From the NCBI RefSeq assembly GCF_002300555.2, contig NZ_NTHN02000020.1, positions 1 through 64,000 on the forward strand: 64,000 bases of DNA, in the 5' to 3' direction. Numbering within the stretch: the first letter of the stretch is position 1; the number at the start of each line of letters is the position of its first letter. This document shows, piece by piece, positions 26,162-34,423 of the stretch. The stretch comes from Alloyangia mangrovi. Its GTDB lineage: Bacteria; Pseudomonadota; Alphaproteobacteria; Rhodobacterales; Rhodobacteraceae. A model generated the notes under the pieces. The model made no database searches. It saw nothing but the letters and a program-made list of their open reading frames with translations, and had not been told where the DNA came from. A program made the position numbers and the translations under genes.

Positions 26162-27610
26162 ATGATCCGCAGCGGCCTCTTCATCTTCCTCGGCAACGCG
26201 CTCGGCGCGCTGTTCCTCTTCGTGCGCAACGTCTTCCTCGCCAGGCTGCTGCCGCTCGAGGACTACGGCGTGGCGATGACCTTCGCGATCATCGTGGCGG
26301 TGCTGGAGCTGGCCTCGAACATGGCTGGCGACCGGATGCTGGTGCAGGCCGAAGACGGCGACGATCCGCGGCTCGAGAACACGATGCACCTGCTCGAGAT
26401 CGTCCGGGGCATGGGGCTGGCGCTGCTGCTCTTCGTGCTGGCGCCGCCGCTGGCGGACTTCTTCCAGGCTCCGGAGGCGCTGCCGGCTTTCAAGACGCTG
26501 GCGCTGGTGCCGATGATCCGCGGCTTCCGGCACCTCGATATCTTCCGCGTGCAGCGGAGGCGGGATTTCCGCGGCATCGTCATGACGCCGCTGCTCGCGC
26601 AGCTGATCGCCTGTCTCGCCGTGGTGCCGCTGGCCTACTGGCTGCAGGACCACCGGGCGATGATGCTGTCGATCCTGATCCAGCATGCGCTGATGGTGCT
26701 GCTGTCGCACGTCTATGCCGAGCGCCGCTACGGCGCGGTCTTCGACCGGGACCTGGTGCTGCGCATCGTCAGCTTCGGCCTGCCGCTGATGATCAACGGG
26801 GCGCTGATGTTCGTGGTGATGAACGGCGATCGGTTGATCGTCGCGAACCGGATGGGGCCAGCCGACCTGGGCTGGTTCAGCGCCGCCTTGACGCTGGCGC
26901 TGACCCCGACGCTGATCATCGGCAAGACCCTGCAGACGCTGATGCTGCCGCTGCTCTCGCGGCGGCGAAACGCGGGCGCCGGCTTCCAGGAGGTGGTGCA
27001 GGTCTCGCTGCAGCTCTCGCTGCTGGCCGGACTGGCCTTTGCGGTCCTGATGTCCATCATCGGTCCGTGGCTCTTCGTCACCCTTTTCGGCACGAAGTTC
27101 GCCGCCGCCGTCGACATTCTGGTGCTGCTCTGCATCGCTCAGGGAATGCGCGTCGCGCGCTCCGGTCCCTCGACCATTGCGGTGGCGACAGGCCAGACCA
27201 GCAATCCGATGCTCGCCAGCCTGGTGCGGGTCAGCGTGCTGCCGCTCGCGCTGGCGGCGGCGGTCTGGCTCGAGGCGGATCTGCAGCAGATCGTGCTCAT
27301 CTCGATCGTCGGCGAGGTCATGTCTTACCTCACCTCGATCGCGTTGGTGCGGCACCGCGTCGGCCTGAGGGCCGGGGTGATGACCTGGCCTCTCGCCCTG
27401 GCCGGGGCGAGTTTCGCCCTGCTGGTCCTGATCACCGGGATCTCGCCGATCCCCGCGGATCCGCGCCACATCTTCAGTCTCCGGAGCCTGCTGCTGCTCG
27501 TCGCCCTGCTGTGCAGCGCGATGACCATGCAGGACGCGCTGCGCTTCCTGTCGTTGCGGCTGAAGCGGAGCGCCGCCCCAAGCGCAAAGAAGGGCCCTGC
27601 GAATGGATAG
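26162..27610 (+). CDS. Polysaccharide flippase (Wzx/MOP superfamily)
   Basis: A 482-residue membrane protein with about 12-14 hydrophobic segments and the MOP-type opening GLFIFLGNALGALFLFVRNV, then LARLLPLEDYGVAMTFAI, as in RfbX/Wzx exporters. INGALMFVVMNGDRLIVANR is a further conserved family-like segment. It would flip undecaprenyl-linked repeat units to the periplasm for the Wzy protein. The start at 26162 follows GGAGAG; its 3' end overlaps the sulfotransferase start. Confidence 0.85.
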   Translation: MIRSGLFIFLGNALGALFLFVRNVFLARLLPLEDYGVAMTFAIIVAVLELASNMAGDRMLVQAEDGDDPRLENTMHLLEIVRGMGLALLLFVLAPPLADFFQAPEALPAFKTLALVPMIRGFRHLDIFRVQRRRDFRGIVMTPLLAQLIACLAVVPLAYWLQDHRAMMLSILIQHALMVLLSHVYAERRYGAVFDRDLVLRIVSFGLPLMINGALMFVVMNGDRLIVANRMGPADLGWFSAALTLALTPTLIIGKTLQTLMLPLLSRRRNAGAGFQEVVQVSLQLSLLAGLAFAVLMSIIGPWLFVTLFGTKFAAAVDILVLLCIAQGMRVARSGPSTIAVATGQTSNPMLASLVRVSVLPLALAAAVWLEADLQQIVLISIVGEVMSYLTSIALVRHRVGLRAGVMTWPLALAGASFALLVLITGISPIPADPRHIFSLRSLLLLVALLCSAMTMQDALRFLSLRLKRSAAPSAKKGPANG

Positions 27611-28622
27611 TGTCCGGGCGGAACGGCCGCTCCTCATCCACATCGGCTACCACAAGACCGGGACGACCTGGTTCCAGCGAAGGCTCTTCGTGCCGGAGAA
27701 CGGTTATTTCCAGCTCCTCGATCACCAAGAGATTTTCGAAACGCTGGTCAGGCCCTACCCGCTGGCCTTCGACCCCGAAGAGGTCGCCGCGCGCATCGCC
27801 GGCCCGCTCGCGCGGTTGCCTGAGGGCTGCGTGCCGATGCTCTCTTCCGAGATCCTGTCGGGCAATCCGTTCTTTGGCGCGCGCGACTGCCTGCTCTGCG
27901 CCGAGCGGCTGAAGACCTGTTTCCCGACTGCGCGGATCCTCATCACCATCCGCGAGCAGATTGCCGCCATCGTCTCGACCTACATGCAATATCTGCGTCG
28001 CGCGGGGACGCTGTCGCCGCAGGACTTCTACGACGCCCGGGTCGAGCCGGGCTACGGCGCCTTCGACCACAGGCACTTCCAGTACGACCGGCTGGTGGCG
28101 GAATACCGGCGGCTCTTCGGGGCGGGCGACGTGCTGGTGGTCACCAACGAGGCGCTGGCGACGGACGCCATGGCCGTGGCGACCGAGGTGGCGACCTTCA
28201 GCGGCGCCGCCCTTCCGCGACAGGTCAGCAGCACGCGGGTCGGCGCCAGCGCGCCCGAGGCGGCGGTCGGCGCGCTGCGCCTGGTGAACCGGTTGCGCGG
28301 CGGGCCGGCCTCGACGGCGACGCTGGTGGATCTGGGTGCGGCCGGACATTGGCTGCACCGGGGCACCGCGAAACTCTTCCAATTGCCGCCGCTGCGGCGC
28401 TACGCGGCGGGCCACCGCCCGGTGCTCGACGCTGCACGCATCCGCTACGCGGGGGCCTTTGCCGAAAGCAACCGGCGCCTGGTTGAAATGATCGGGCCGA
28501 CGCCGGGCCTGTCGAGCTACGAGGGTGTCTCGATGACCTTGTTGGACGCCGTCTCGGCGCCGGACCCGTCGCGCCAGGGCAGGACGCCCGCGGCCGCCGC
28601 GCTGGAGACCCGCCGGTCATGA
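27603..28622 (+). CDS. Sulfotransferase-family protein
   Basis: A 339-residue protein whose N-terminus carries the 5'-phosphosulfate-binding loop of PAPS sulfotransferases (LIHIGYHKTGTTWFQ, residues about 10-24). The 3'-phosphate-binding segment ARILITIREQIAAIVSTYMQ fits the usual R-x-P-x-x-x-x-x-S-x-Y pattern only in part: the proline is replaced by glutamate-glutamine. It overlaps the flippase by 8 bases and the pyruvyl transferase by 4. It probably sulfates a sugar of the polymer in the cytoplasm. Confidence 0.82.
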   Translation: MDSVRAERPLLIHIGYHKTGTTWFQRRLFVPENGYFQLLDHQEIFETLVRPYPLAFDPEEVAARIAGPLARLPEGCVPMLSSEILSGNPFFGARDCLLCAERLKTCFPTARILITIREQIAAIVSTYMQYLRRAGTLSPQDFYDARVEPGYGAFDHRHFQYDRLVAEYRRLFGAGDVLVVTNEALATDAMAVATEVATFSGAALPRQVSSTRVGASAPEAAVGALRLVNRLRGGPASTATLVDLGAAGHWLHRGTAKLFQLPPLRRYAAGHRPVLDAARIRYAGAFAESNRRLVEMIGPTPGLSSYEGVSMTLLDAVSAPDPSRQGRTPAAAALETRRS

Positions 28623-29878
28623 CGCGCATCAGCCCAATGCCGCGGGACCCGAGCAGGGCGCTGGTCATCGGCCTGCTAGGACACACGGTCACCTCGTCGA
28701 ACCTCGGGATCGGCGCGCTGACCCTTTCCGACATCCGCATTCTCGAGGAGGTGGCAGCGACGCTCGGACGGGATATCCGCTTCGAGCTGACCGCCTGGCA
28801 CGAGCCGCACCCGGTCTACATCGAGCGACCGAACCTGCGCTATCACCCGCTGTCCCGCGGGTTCATCCTGCGCCCCGAGGGACTGCGGGCGATGGCCCGA
28901 CGCTGCGATCTGGTGCTCGACATCTGCGGCGGCGACAGCTTCACCGACATCTATGGCCCCAAGCGCTTCGTCATGCAGCTTGCGGCGCAGGCGGCGGTGA
29001 CCAGCACCGGCACCCCGCTCGGCTTCGCGCCCCAGACCATTGGCCCGTTCAACCGCCCCTGGGTGCGGCGCGGCGCGGGCTGGATCATGCGCCGCGCGGC
29101 GTTTGTCTGCGCGCGCGATGCCCTGTCCTCGGACTACGTGCGGAGCCTGAAGGATGACCGCATCACCCTGTTCGAGGCCACGGATGTCGCCTTTCACCTG
29201 CCCTACGCGCCGCGCCCCAAGGCGCATGAGGCCGACGGCAAGACCCATGTCGGGATCAACGTCTCGGGCCTGCTTTTCGCGGGCGGCTACACCGGCAAGA
29301 ACGAGTTCGGACTGAAGATGGACTACCCGACGCTGTTGCGGCGCCTGATCCGGCATTTCTCGGAACGCGGTGACTGCGTCGTGCATCTCATCGGCCATGT
29401 GATCATCGACAGCCCCTCGGGCGCCGGAGAGGACGACCAGCGCGCCTGCGAGCAGCTCGGCGTGGAATTCCCGGGGGTGATCGTCGAGCCGCCGTCGCCG
29501 GGACCAAGCGAGGCAAAGAGGCTGATCTCGGCCATGGACTATGTTTTCGGCGCGCGGATGCATGCCTGCATCGCCGCCTTTTCCTCGGGCGTGCCGGTGC
29601 TGCCGATGGCCTACAGCCGCAAGTTCATCGGGTTGTTCGGCACACTTGGCTACGGGCATGTCGCCGATTGCCGCGCGGCAAGCAGTGCCGAGGTCGAGGC
29701 GCAGATCCTCGAGGGATTCGAGGCGCGGGACAAACTTGCCGCGCAGATCGAGGGTGCCAACCAGGAGGCCATGCGCCGCCTCGATCTCTACCGGAGCTTC
29801 CTGGCGGGCGTTCTCTCCGCGCAAGCGCCGCGCACCGGCGCCTCGGAGCGTGCGACCAACCGGGATATCCAGCCGTAA
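28619..29878 (+). CDS. Polysaccharide pyruvyl transferase (CsaB family)
   Basis: A 419-residue GT-B-like protein of the pyruvyl transferase family: LVIGLLGHTVTSSNLGIGAL at the N-terminus, DLVLDICGGDSFTDIYG, LGFAPQTIGPF and the C-terminal DYVFGARMHACIAAFSSGVP with VLPMAYSRKF. The G-R-x-H-x-x-x-x-A pattern is the family hallmark. It would transfer a ketal-linked pyruvate from phosphoenolpyruvate, giving the polymer negative charge. ATGA overlap with the sulfotransferase; last gene of this plus-strand run. Confidence 0.88.
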   Translation: MTRISPMPRDPSRALVIGLLGHTVTSSNLGIGALTLSDIRILEEVAATLGRDIRFELTAWHEPHPVYIERPNLRYHPLSRGFILRPEGLRAMARRCDLVLDICGGDSFTDIYGPKRFVMQLAAQAAVTSTGTPLGFAPQTIGPFNRPWVRRGAGWIMRRAAFVCARDALSSDYVRSLKDDRITLFEATDVAFHLPYAPRPKAHEADGKTHVGINVSGLLFAGGYTGKNEFGLKMDYPTLLRRLIRHFSERGDCVVHLIGHVIIDSPSGAGEDDQRACEQLGVEFPGVIVEPPSPGPSEAKRLISAMDYVFGARMHACIAAFSSGVPVLPMAYSRKFIGLFGTLGYGHVADCRAASSAEVEAQILEGFEARDKLAAQIEGANQEAMRRLDLYRSFLAGVLSAQAPRTGASERATNRDIQP

Positions 29879-30295
29879 CGTTTCGGTGATTTTCCCGGGC
29901 CGGAGGGCGCGCACCGCAATTGTCCTTCGCCCGCCCACCGAATTGGCCTTTCCCGACAAGGCAATGCGTCCAGCAACCGCCATGAGCGAAATCCCGCAGG
30001 TGACACGACCTAGACGTGCAAATTGGCGCGCCATGAATTAATTATAGGGAGTCGGCGCCTCCGGGACCTCCAACAACCTTTCTGCGGCCCGCCGATGTAA
30101 ATTTCATGCATATACGGTGCTTCGTCAACGTGATGACGAAGGGCAGGAGCCGCGCTCTGCGCAAGGCATATTGCCCGGACCCTGTGAAATGTCGTGTGAA
30201 AAATTTCCATAGCGATCTTTGCTTTTCATCCTGGAATCGATGATTTCCGGCGCGTGATCCGCGTCTTAATTGGAAATCCTTTTGGGGGATCCAAT
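29879..30295. other. 417-base AT-richer gap upstream of the priming glycosyltransferase
   Basis: No convincing gene. Base composition drops clearly below the flanks, especially 30030-30130 and 30180-30295. An inverted repeat with 8-base arms, CTTCGTCA (30120-30127) and TGACGAAG (30134-30141), has a 6-base loop; it could be an operator or a weak hairpin. The stretch probably holds the promoter of the gene at 30296. Short minus-strand reading frames here lack coding character. Confidence 0.5.
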
Positions 30296-31009
30296 ATGAA
30301 AATTAGAAGATTTGGTATCCCGTTTGACTGGTTGACCCTTCTCCAGAATGGGCCATTGGAGCTCGACCCGGTCTTCGGTGCCCGGGACGGGAGCCTCGGA
30401 CACAAGTTCTACCGCAAGGCCGGCAAGCGGGTCTTGGACCTGACGTTGGTCTTGCTCTCTGCCCCGGTGACCCTTGTCCTGCTTCTGCCGCTTGCGCTTC
30501 TGGTTGCGACGGACCGCAGCAACCCCTTTTTCAGCCAGATCCGGCTTGGGCGGGGAGGGCGGCATTTCCGAATGTGGAAGTTGCGGTCGATGGTGCCGAA
30601 CGCGGAAGAGCTGCTCCAGGCGCACCTCGCGGCCTGTCCCGAAGCGCGCGAGGAGTGGGAGCGCGACCAGAAATTGAAGCAGGACCCGCGGATCACCAGG
30701 CTCGGTCACTTCCTGCGCCGGTCCTCGCTCGACGAGTTGCCGCAGTTCTGGAATGTCTTCCTTGGCGACATGAGCGTGGTCGGCCCGCGTCCGATGCTGG
30801 AAACCCAGCGTGCGCTTTACCCCGGCATTGACTATTTCGAGCTTCGGCCCGGCATCACCGGGCTCTGGCAGATCGAGGCGCGCAACCAGAGTTCCTTTGC
30901 CGACCGTGCCCGTTTCGACACTGGCTACAACACCGGCCTGTCGCTGAAGACGGACCTGCGCATCATGCTGGCGACGGTCTTCGTTGTCTGTTCCGGCACC
31001 GGACACTGA
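30296..31009 (+). CDS. Undecaprenyl-phosphate sugar-1-phosphate transferase (priming glycosyltransferase, PglC/WcaJ catalytic-domain type)
   Basis: A 237-residue bacterial sugar transferase with a single N-terminal membrane helix (VLDLTLVLLSAPVTLVLLLP). The catalytic core includes FRMWKLRSMVPNAEELL, RITRLGHFLRRSSLDELPQ, NVFLGDMSVVGPRPM and LRPGITGLWQIEARN. It lacks the multi-span N-terminal half of WcaJ/WbaP, so it is the small type. It would load the first sugar phosphate onto the lipid carrier. The start at 30296 (after GGGGGAT) is preferred over 30254. The downstream DctP-like genes are unrelated. Confidence 0.9.
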   Translation: MKIRRFGIPFDWLTLLQNGPLELDPVFGARDGSLGHKFYRKAGKRVLDLTLVLLSAPVTLVLLLPLALLVATDRSNPFFSQIRLGRGGRHFRMWKLRSMVPNAEELLQAHLAACPEAREEWERDQKLKQDPRITRLGHFLRRSSLDELPQFWNVFLGDMSVVGPRPMLETQRALYPGIDYFELRPGITGLWQIEARNQSSFADRARFDTGYNTGLSLKTDLRIMLATVFVVCSGTGH

Positions 31010-31114
31010 GGAAAAGGTCGTCTCTTTGCCTGAGGTGCCGTGTCGCCCCGGGAAAGGCGCATACGCCGGTCGACGCGGGTGCCGCGCCCTCGCCCCCCCG
31101 CGAGCCCTTCGTGG

Positions 31115-31312
31115 CTAGGTCCGCGATGCCGGCTGCCGGTAGAAGAGCACCATCACGGCGGCGACGAGCGGCCAGACCAGGCAAAGCGCGTAGCCGAGCA
31201 CCGCGTAGAGCGCGGACCGGTGGCCGTGACGCCTGCGTTCGCGGTGGGTGAGGGTCAGCGCGACGAGGACGGTCACCAGATAAGCCAACAGAAGGATGTT
31301 CAGAAAGTTCAT
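31115..31312 (-). CDS. Small two-span membrane protein, unknown
   Basis: A 65-residue protein read from ATG 31312 with GGAG upstream. Two hydrophobic segments (NILLLAYLVTVLVALTL and LYAVLGYALCLVWPLVAAVM) are joined by a basic loop (HRERRRHGHR). I do not recognise the family. It sits inside the polysaccharide locus but on the opposite strand. A longer start at 31366 would add 18 residues. It may be a minor accessory protein. Confidence 0.5.
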   Translation of the reverse strand: MNFLNILLLAYLVTVLVALTLTHRERRRHGHRSALYAVLGYALCLVWPLVAAVMVLFYRQPASRT

Positions 31313-31707
31313 CACGGGCTCCAGCCTTGTCGAAATGCCCGGCAACTGCGGGACCGTACTGGCCAAGTGGGGAACTTGCCGTAGCCTAGCATAATATTAA
31401 GCACAGTGTCGCAGTGATCGGCGAGAAATTAAGGCTCGCTCGGCAAGAAATGGCGTATCAGGTAAAATGCGAGGATAGTTGCGATACCATTTGGTGCCAA
31501 GATTCGAATCTTGGCGCGATGTTCGTGCGAATCTATATGATATATTTGGGCGAATAATTTGGTGTCATTGGATAATGAGTCAGCGCTATCTAGAATGTTA
31601 CTGTTTGGTTTACACTGCATGCTATGGAGGGCGTACTCGAGGGGTGCGGCATGTAATTGAGGCGCGGCTCTGCAAGAATTTCAAAATTTGCTGAATTGGC
31701 AATTTAC
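31313..31707. other. 395-base AT-rich gap with a 20-base perfect palindrome
   Basis: No convincing gene; a 63-codon minus-strand frame at 31429-31620 has no ribosome site or family resemblance. The region is far richer in A and T than its flanks. At 31496-31515 lies GCCAAGATTCGAATCTTGGC, which is exactly its own reverse complement. A promoter for the acetyltransferase at 31708 is expected here. Confidence 0.5.
31496..31515. repeat. Perfect 20-base palindrome
   Basis: GCCAAGATTCGAATCTTGGC has ten-base arms with no spacer. As DNA it could be a dimeric operator; as RNA it would make a tight hairpin. No T-tract follows on either strand, so it does not look like a terminator. The TTCGAAT centre resembles a tRNA T-loop, but the stem base pairs do not fit a tRNA. 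Confidence 0.7.
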
Positions 31708-32215
31708 ATGGTGGATCAAAGCGTTCCGAAAATGCAAAAGGCGCGCCGGCGGGGACTCAACCGGCTCGCGCCGCTGCGCAATCTGCTGGTGTCGCTGCGC
31801 CGCGCCTATCTCGTGCACGTCTGGAAGATGGATCTTGATCCGAGCTGCCAGTTCTCGCTGTCGGCCAAGTTCGACCGGACCTTTCCGATCGGCGTGCATG
31901 TCGGCAGGGACACTTACGTCGCCTTCGAGGCGCGGATCCTGACCCATGACATGACGCGCGGGCTCTACCTGCACACGCGAGTGGGCCGGAATTGCTTTGT
32001 CGGCGGGCGGGCGCTGATCCTGCCGGGTGTCGAGATCGGCGACAACAGCGTGGTGGCGGCAGGTGCGGTGGTGACGAAATCCGTCCCCCCCGGGAAGCAT
32101 CGTCGCGGGCAACCCGGCACAGATCGTCCGCTCGGGAATCGAGGTGGGGCGGTTCGGACGGTTCGCCTCCGCCGACGAGACCGAAAGCCGGCTCGCGGCG
32201 GCCGGCGAGACCTGA
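31708..32215 (+). CDS. Left-handed beta-helix acetyltransferase, frameshifted in a C7 run
   Basis: A roughly 168-residue hexapeptide-repeat protein: [60 protein letters not shown], then the frame breaks in a run of seven C at 32085-32091. With six C it continues [20 protein letters not shown], the universal end of this family. It would O-acetylate a sugar of the polymer. The start is uncertain: ATG 31708 or ATG 31732, neither with a strong site. The repaired stop overlaps the next start (TGATG). Confidence 0.8.
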
Positions 32216-32970
32216 TGTTGCAGTCGGGGCCCGGGAACGCTCTGCTCATGATCCTTCTCACCCTCGGTCTCATTCTGGGCGGCGGCATGGTGCTGGCCTG
32301 CTGGGCAGGCGTCGAGCTGCGCTCCGCGCCCCGGCTCGGGGACCGGCCCTTCTCCGTCGCCCTGCCCGAGGGTCGGGCGATCAGGCTCACGATCCTCGGC
32401 ACCAGTCTGACCGAGGGAGAGCTCTGGCCGGGCGAGGTGGCGGGCCGTGTGGGCGCCTGCATCGGCCATCCCGTGGCACTCACGGTCGTCGCGAAAAGCG
32501 GCGCCGGGTCGGATTGGGGGATGACGCAGGTGGCGCGGGTCGCGGCAGAGAAACCCGACCTTCTGCTTGTCGAGTTCGCGATCAACGATGCGGATGTGAC
32601 CGAGGGGGTGTCGCTCGGGCGCTCGGCGGAGGCGCATGTTGCGCTTATCCATGCGTTGCGAAGCGCCGCGCCTGGTACGGAGATCGCGCTGATGACGATG
32701 AGCCCGGCGCAGGGGCTGCGCGGCCTGGTCCGGCCGCGGCTGCGCGCCCACTACCTGCAATATCGGACCCTGGCCAAGGAGATGGGGCTGGGGCTGATCG
32801 ATCTTTACCCGAGGTGGCTGGCCCTGCCGCCCTCTGCACGCGGCCTATCGAGGGACGGCCTGCATCCTGACCGGGACACGGCGGCACATCTCATTGCCCC
32901 GGTGATCACCGAGGCTGTGGCGCAAGCCCTCACAGGGACCGGCTGCAGCGAGGCTCAGCGCAGGTCCTGA
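32215..32970 (+). CDS. SGNH/GDSL-family hydrolase, membrane-anchored or secreted
   Basis: A 251-residue protein with an N-terminal hydrophobic helix ([20 protein letters not shown]) and the SGNH blocks: block I is [10 protein letters not shown] (GTS in place of GDS, catalytic serine kept), block III is EFAINDADV, and block V is [12 protein letters not shown] with Asp and His. It is probably an esterase acting on acetyl or other ester groups of the polymer, in line with the acetyltransferase just upstream. Its last 16 bases overlap the convergent pssE-like gene. Confidence 0.82.
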   Translation: MLQSGPGNALLMILLTLGLILGGGMVLACWAGVELRSAPRLGDRPFSVALPEGRAIRLTILGTSLTEGELWPGEVAGRVGACIGHPVALTVVAKSGAGSDWGMTQVARVAAEKPDLLLVEFAINDADVTEGVSLGRSAEAHVALIHALRSAAPGTEIALMTMSPAQGLRGLVRPRLRAHYLQYRTLAKEMGLGLIDLYPRWLALPPSARGLSRDGLHPDRDTAAHLIAPVITEAVAQALTGTGCSEAQRRS

Positions 32971-33440
32971 ATAAAGCTGTGAAGCCGCTCGATCAGCGCC
33001 TGATGCGCCGGGCTGGGGGCGCTGTCTTCGCCGGCAGACTCAAGCCCGGCCGCCAACAGGAGCCGTTCGAGCTCGCCCTGTTCGAAGGCGACGTGCACGC
33101 CGCGCAGGCCCTTCACGTGGCGGACCGTCGCCATCTGGTGGTCGTTGCGGTGCTCACCGAGCGCGGCGCGCCGGGGAAACAGGATCAGCGGCTTTCCGAA
33201 GCGCCGCGCCGAAAGGATCGAGCCGATTCCGGCGTGCGAGACCACGACCCGCGCTTCACCGAAGAGCGCGCTGAACTCCTGCGGTGCGAGCGTCCGGCGC
33301 GCGTCGAGATTGGCCCAATGTCCCGTGAGCGAGGCGCCGACCTGGGCGATCACCGGCTCGCCGAGCCGCGGGGCGATCGCGTCCAGTGCATCGATCAGCC
33401 GCGGGAAGGGCAGCTGGGTGCCGACGGTTGCGAAGATCAC
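32955..33440 (-). CDS. pssE: PssE-like glycosyltransferase catalytic subunit (GT28 C-terminal / Alg13 type)
   Basis: A 161-residue protein starting at GTG 33440, which overlaps the pssD stop (GTGA). [20 protein letters not shown] at the N-terminus and [20 protein letters not shown], then [18 protein letters not shown], are diagnostic of the Alg13/PssE/EpsF half of split GT28 enzymes. With PssD it forms a two-piece beta-glycosyltransferase; in rhizobia the pair adds glucuronic acid. The end overlaps the SGNH gene by 16 bases tail to tail. Confidence 0.88.
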   Translation of the reverse strand: MIFATVGTQLPFPRLIDALDAIAPRLGEPVIAQVGASLTGHWANLDARRTLAPQEFSALFGEARVVVSHAGIGSILSARRFGKPLILFPRRAALGEHRNDHQMATVRHVKGLRGVHVAFEQGELERLLLAAGLESAGEDSAPSPAHQALIERLHSFIQDLR

Positions 33441-33886
33441 AGGATGGACCCGGCGTATTCGACCTGCGCCTCCCGGGCCACGTGTTCCCACTGGCTTAGC
33501 CGCAGGTGCGCGACATGGCGGGCGAGCCGCCCGGAGGTGGACAGGCAGTCGGCGTTGGCGACGCTGTCGATCCACACCCCCTTGGCGCCGACCAGACGCC
33601 CGGCGACAAGGGCAATGAGCCCCGGCAGCGCCCCGGTGGTGACAACGACGTCGGGGCGCTCACGCAGCACGATGCGGCAAACCGCGGCAAAGCAGCGGAC
33701 CGCCGCGCGCGGGGTGCTTTGGCTGCAGTCGGGGATGATCGCGGCGGGCAGGGCGCCGAAATCGTCCGGCAAGCCCTGCAGCGTGGTGAGAAAGAAGACG
33801 TTCTCGCCGTCGAAGGCGTGGCGGATCCGCTGAAGCTGTTGCCAATGCCCTCCCGCCGAGGCAACCGCGAGGATCTTTTTCGACAA
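33437..33886 (-). CDS. pssD: PssD-like glycosyltransferase membrane-anchor subunit (Alg14 type)
   Basis: A 149-residue protein from TTG 33886, chosen because AAGGAG lies seven bases upstream; longer in-frame readings lack support. KILAVASAGGHWQQLQRIRH, DVVVTTGALPGLIALVAGRL and LRLSQWEHVAREAQVEYAGS match the Alg14/PssD family, including the conserved SAGGH and TTGA motifs. It anchors the PssE half at the membrane and contributes to the acceptor site. Translationally coupled to pssE. Confidence 0.87.
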   Translation of the reverse strand: MSKKILAVASAGGHWQQLQRIRHAFDGENVFFLTTLQGLPDDFGALPAAIIPDCSQSTPRAAVRCFAAVCRIVLRERPDVVVTTGALPGLIALVAGRLVGAKGVWIDSVANADCLSTSGRLARHVAHLRLSQWEHVAREAQVEYAGSIL

Positions 33887-34087
33887 TTCCAATCTCCTTC
33901 TCGAAAATGCCGAGCGGCGGCCGGGGCCGGGCGTCGATCTTCTGAAATCTGATACTGGAATGAACAGACCTGGGCGCGGGCAGAGGGAGGCGGTTTGCCT
34001 GGGCGCCGGCGCGAGGTCGATCAAGGATACACCAGGACGGCAGTCGACTTAAGCGGTTTCACATGCGGCGCGGCGCTCCGCCGCCGG

Positions 34088-34360
34088 TCAGACCCGCGCG
34101 CCCTTGTGGCGGATGGCGCAGCCAACCAGCCCGGCGAGAAGGCCGATGATCGTCGAGACGCTGTATTCCAGCGTGGTGATCGGCACATGCGCGGAATGGT
34201 GCCCGCCGAGAACCAGCGGCGAGAGCACCCCGATCGCGCCGCCGAGGATCATCGCGACGATCCAGTTGCGCGTCGTCATGCCGAGCGCGACACCCAGGAT
34301 GCCGGGCAGCCCGAGGATGCTGCCCCCGATGGTGCCGAGAAGATCAAGCAGGCTCAGCAT
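34088..34360 (-). CDS. Small hydrophobic membrane protein, unknown
   Basis: A 90-residue protein with about three membrane spans and many glycines (LLDLLGTIGGSILGLPGILG, WIVAMILGGAIGVLSPLVLG, YSVSTIIGLLAGLVGCAI). The start at 34360 has GGGAGA upstream. I do not recognise it, though its pattern recalls small GlsB/YeaQ-type or transport-associated proteins. It lies 63 bases after napC on the same strand, so it may be read through from the nap operon. Confidence 0.6.
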   Translation of the reverse strand: MLSLLDLLGTIGGSILGLPGILGVALGMTTRNWIVAMILGGAIGVLSPLVLGGHHSAHVPITTLEYSVSTIIGLLAGLVGCAIRHKGARV

Positions 34361-34423
34361 GGTCGTGTCTCCCTAGTTTGCTGGCGCGGCGGGCTGTAGC
34401 GGCCCGCGCCGGCGCCTTTTGGA

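Noticed and set aside
24953-27643. Minus-strand 896-codon open frame across the GT2 and flippase genes
   Set aside because: Gln/Arg/His-rich antisense shadow; plus-strand genes have ribosome sites, overlaps and known motifs.
31491-31520. tRNA 3' end or attachment site at the TTCGAAT palindrome
   Set aside because: The T-loop-like core lacks the required G53-C61 pair, no acceptor or anticodon arm fits around it, and no integrase gene is present.
31429-31620. 63-codon minus-strand frame in the AT-rich gap
   Set aside because: No ribosome-binding site, no recognisable family, and it spans the palindrome. Kept as gap sequence.
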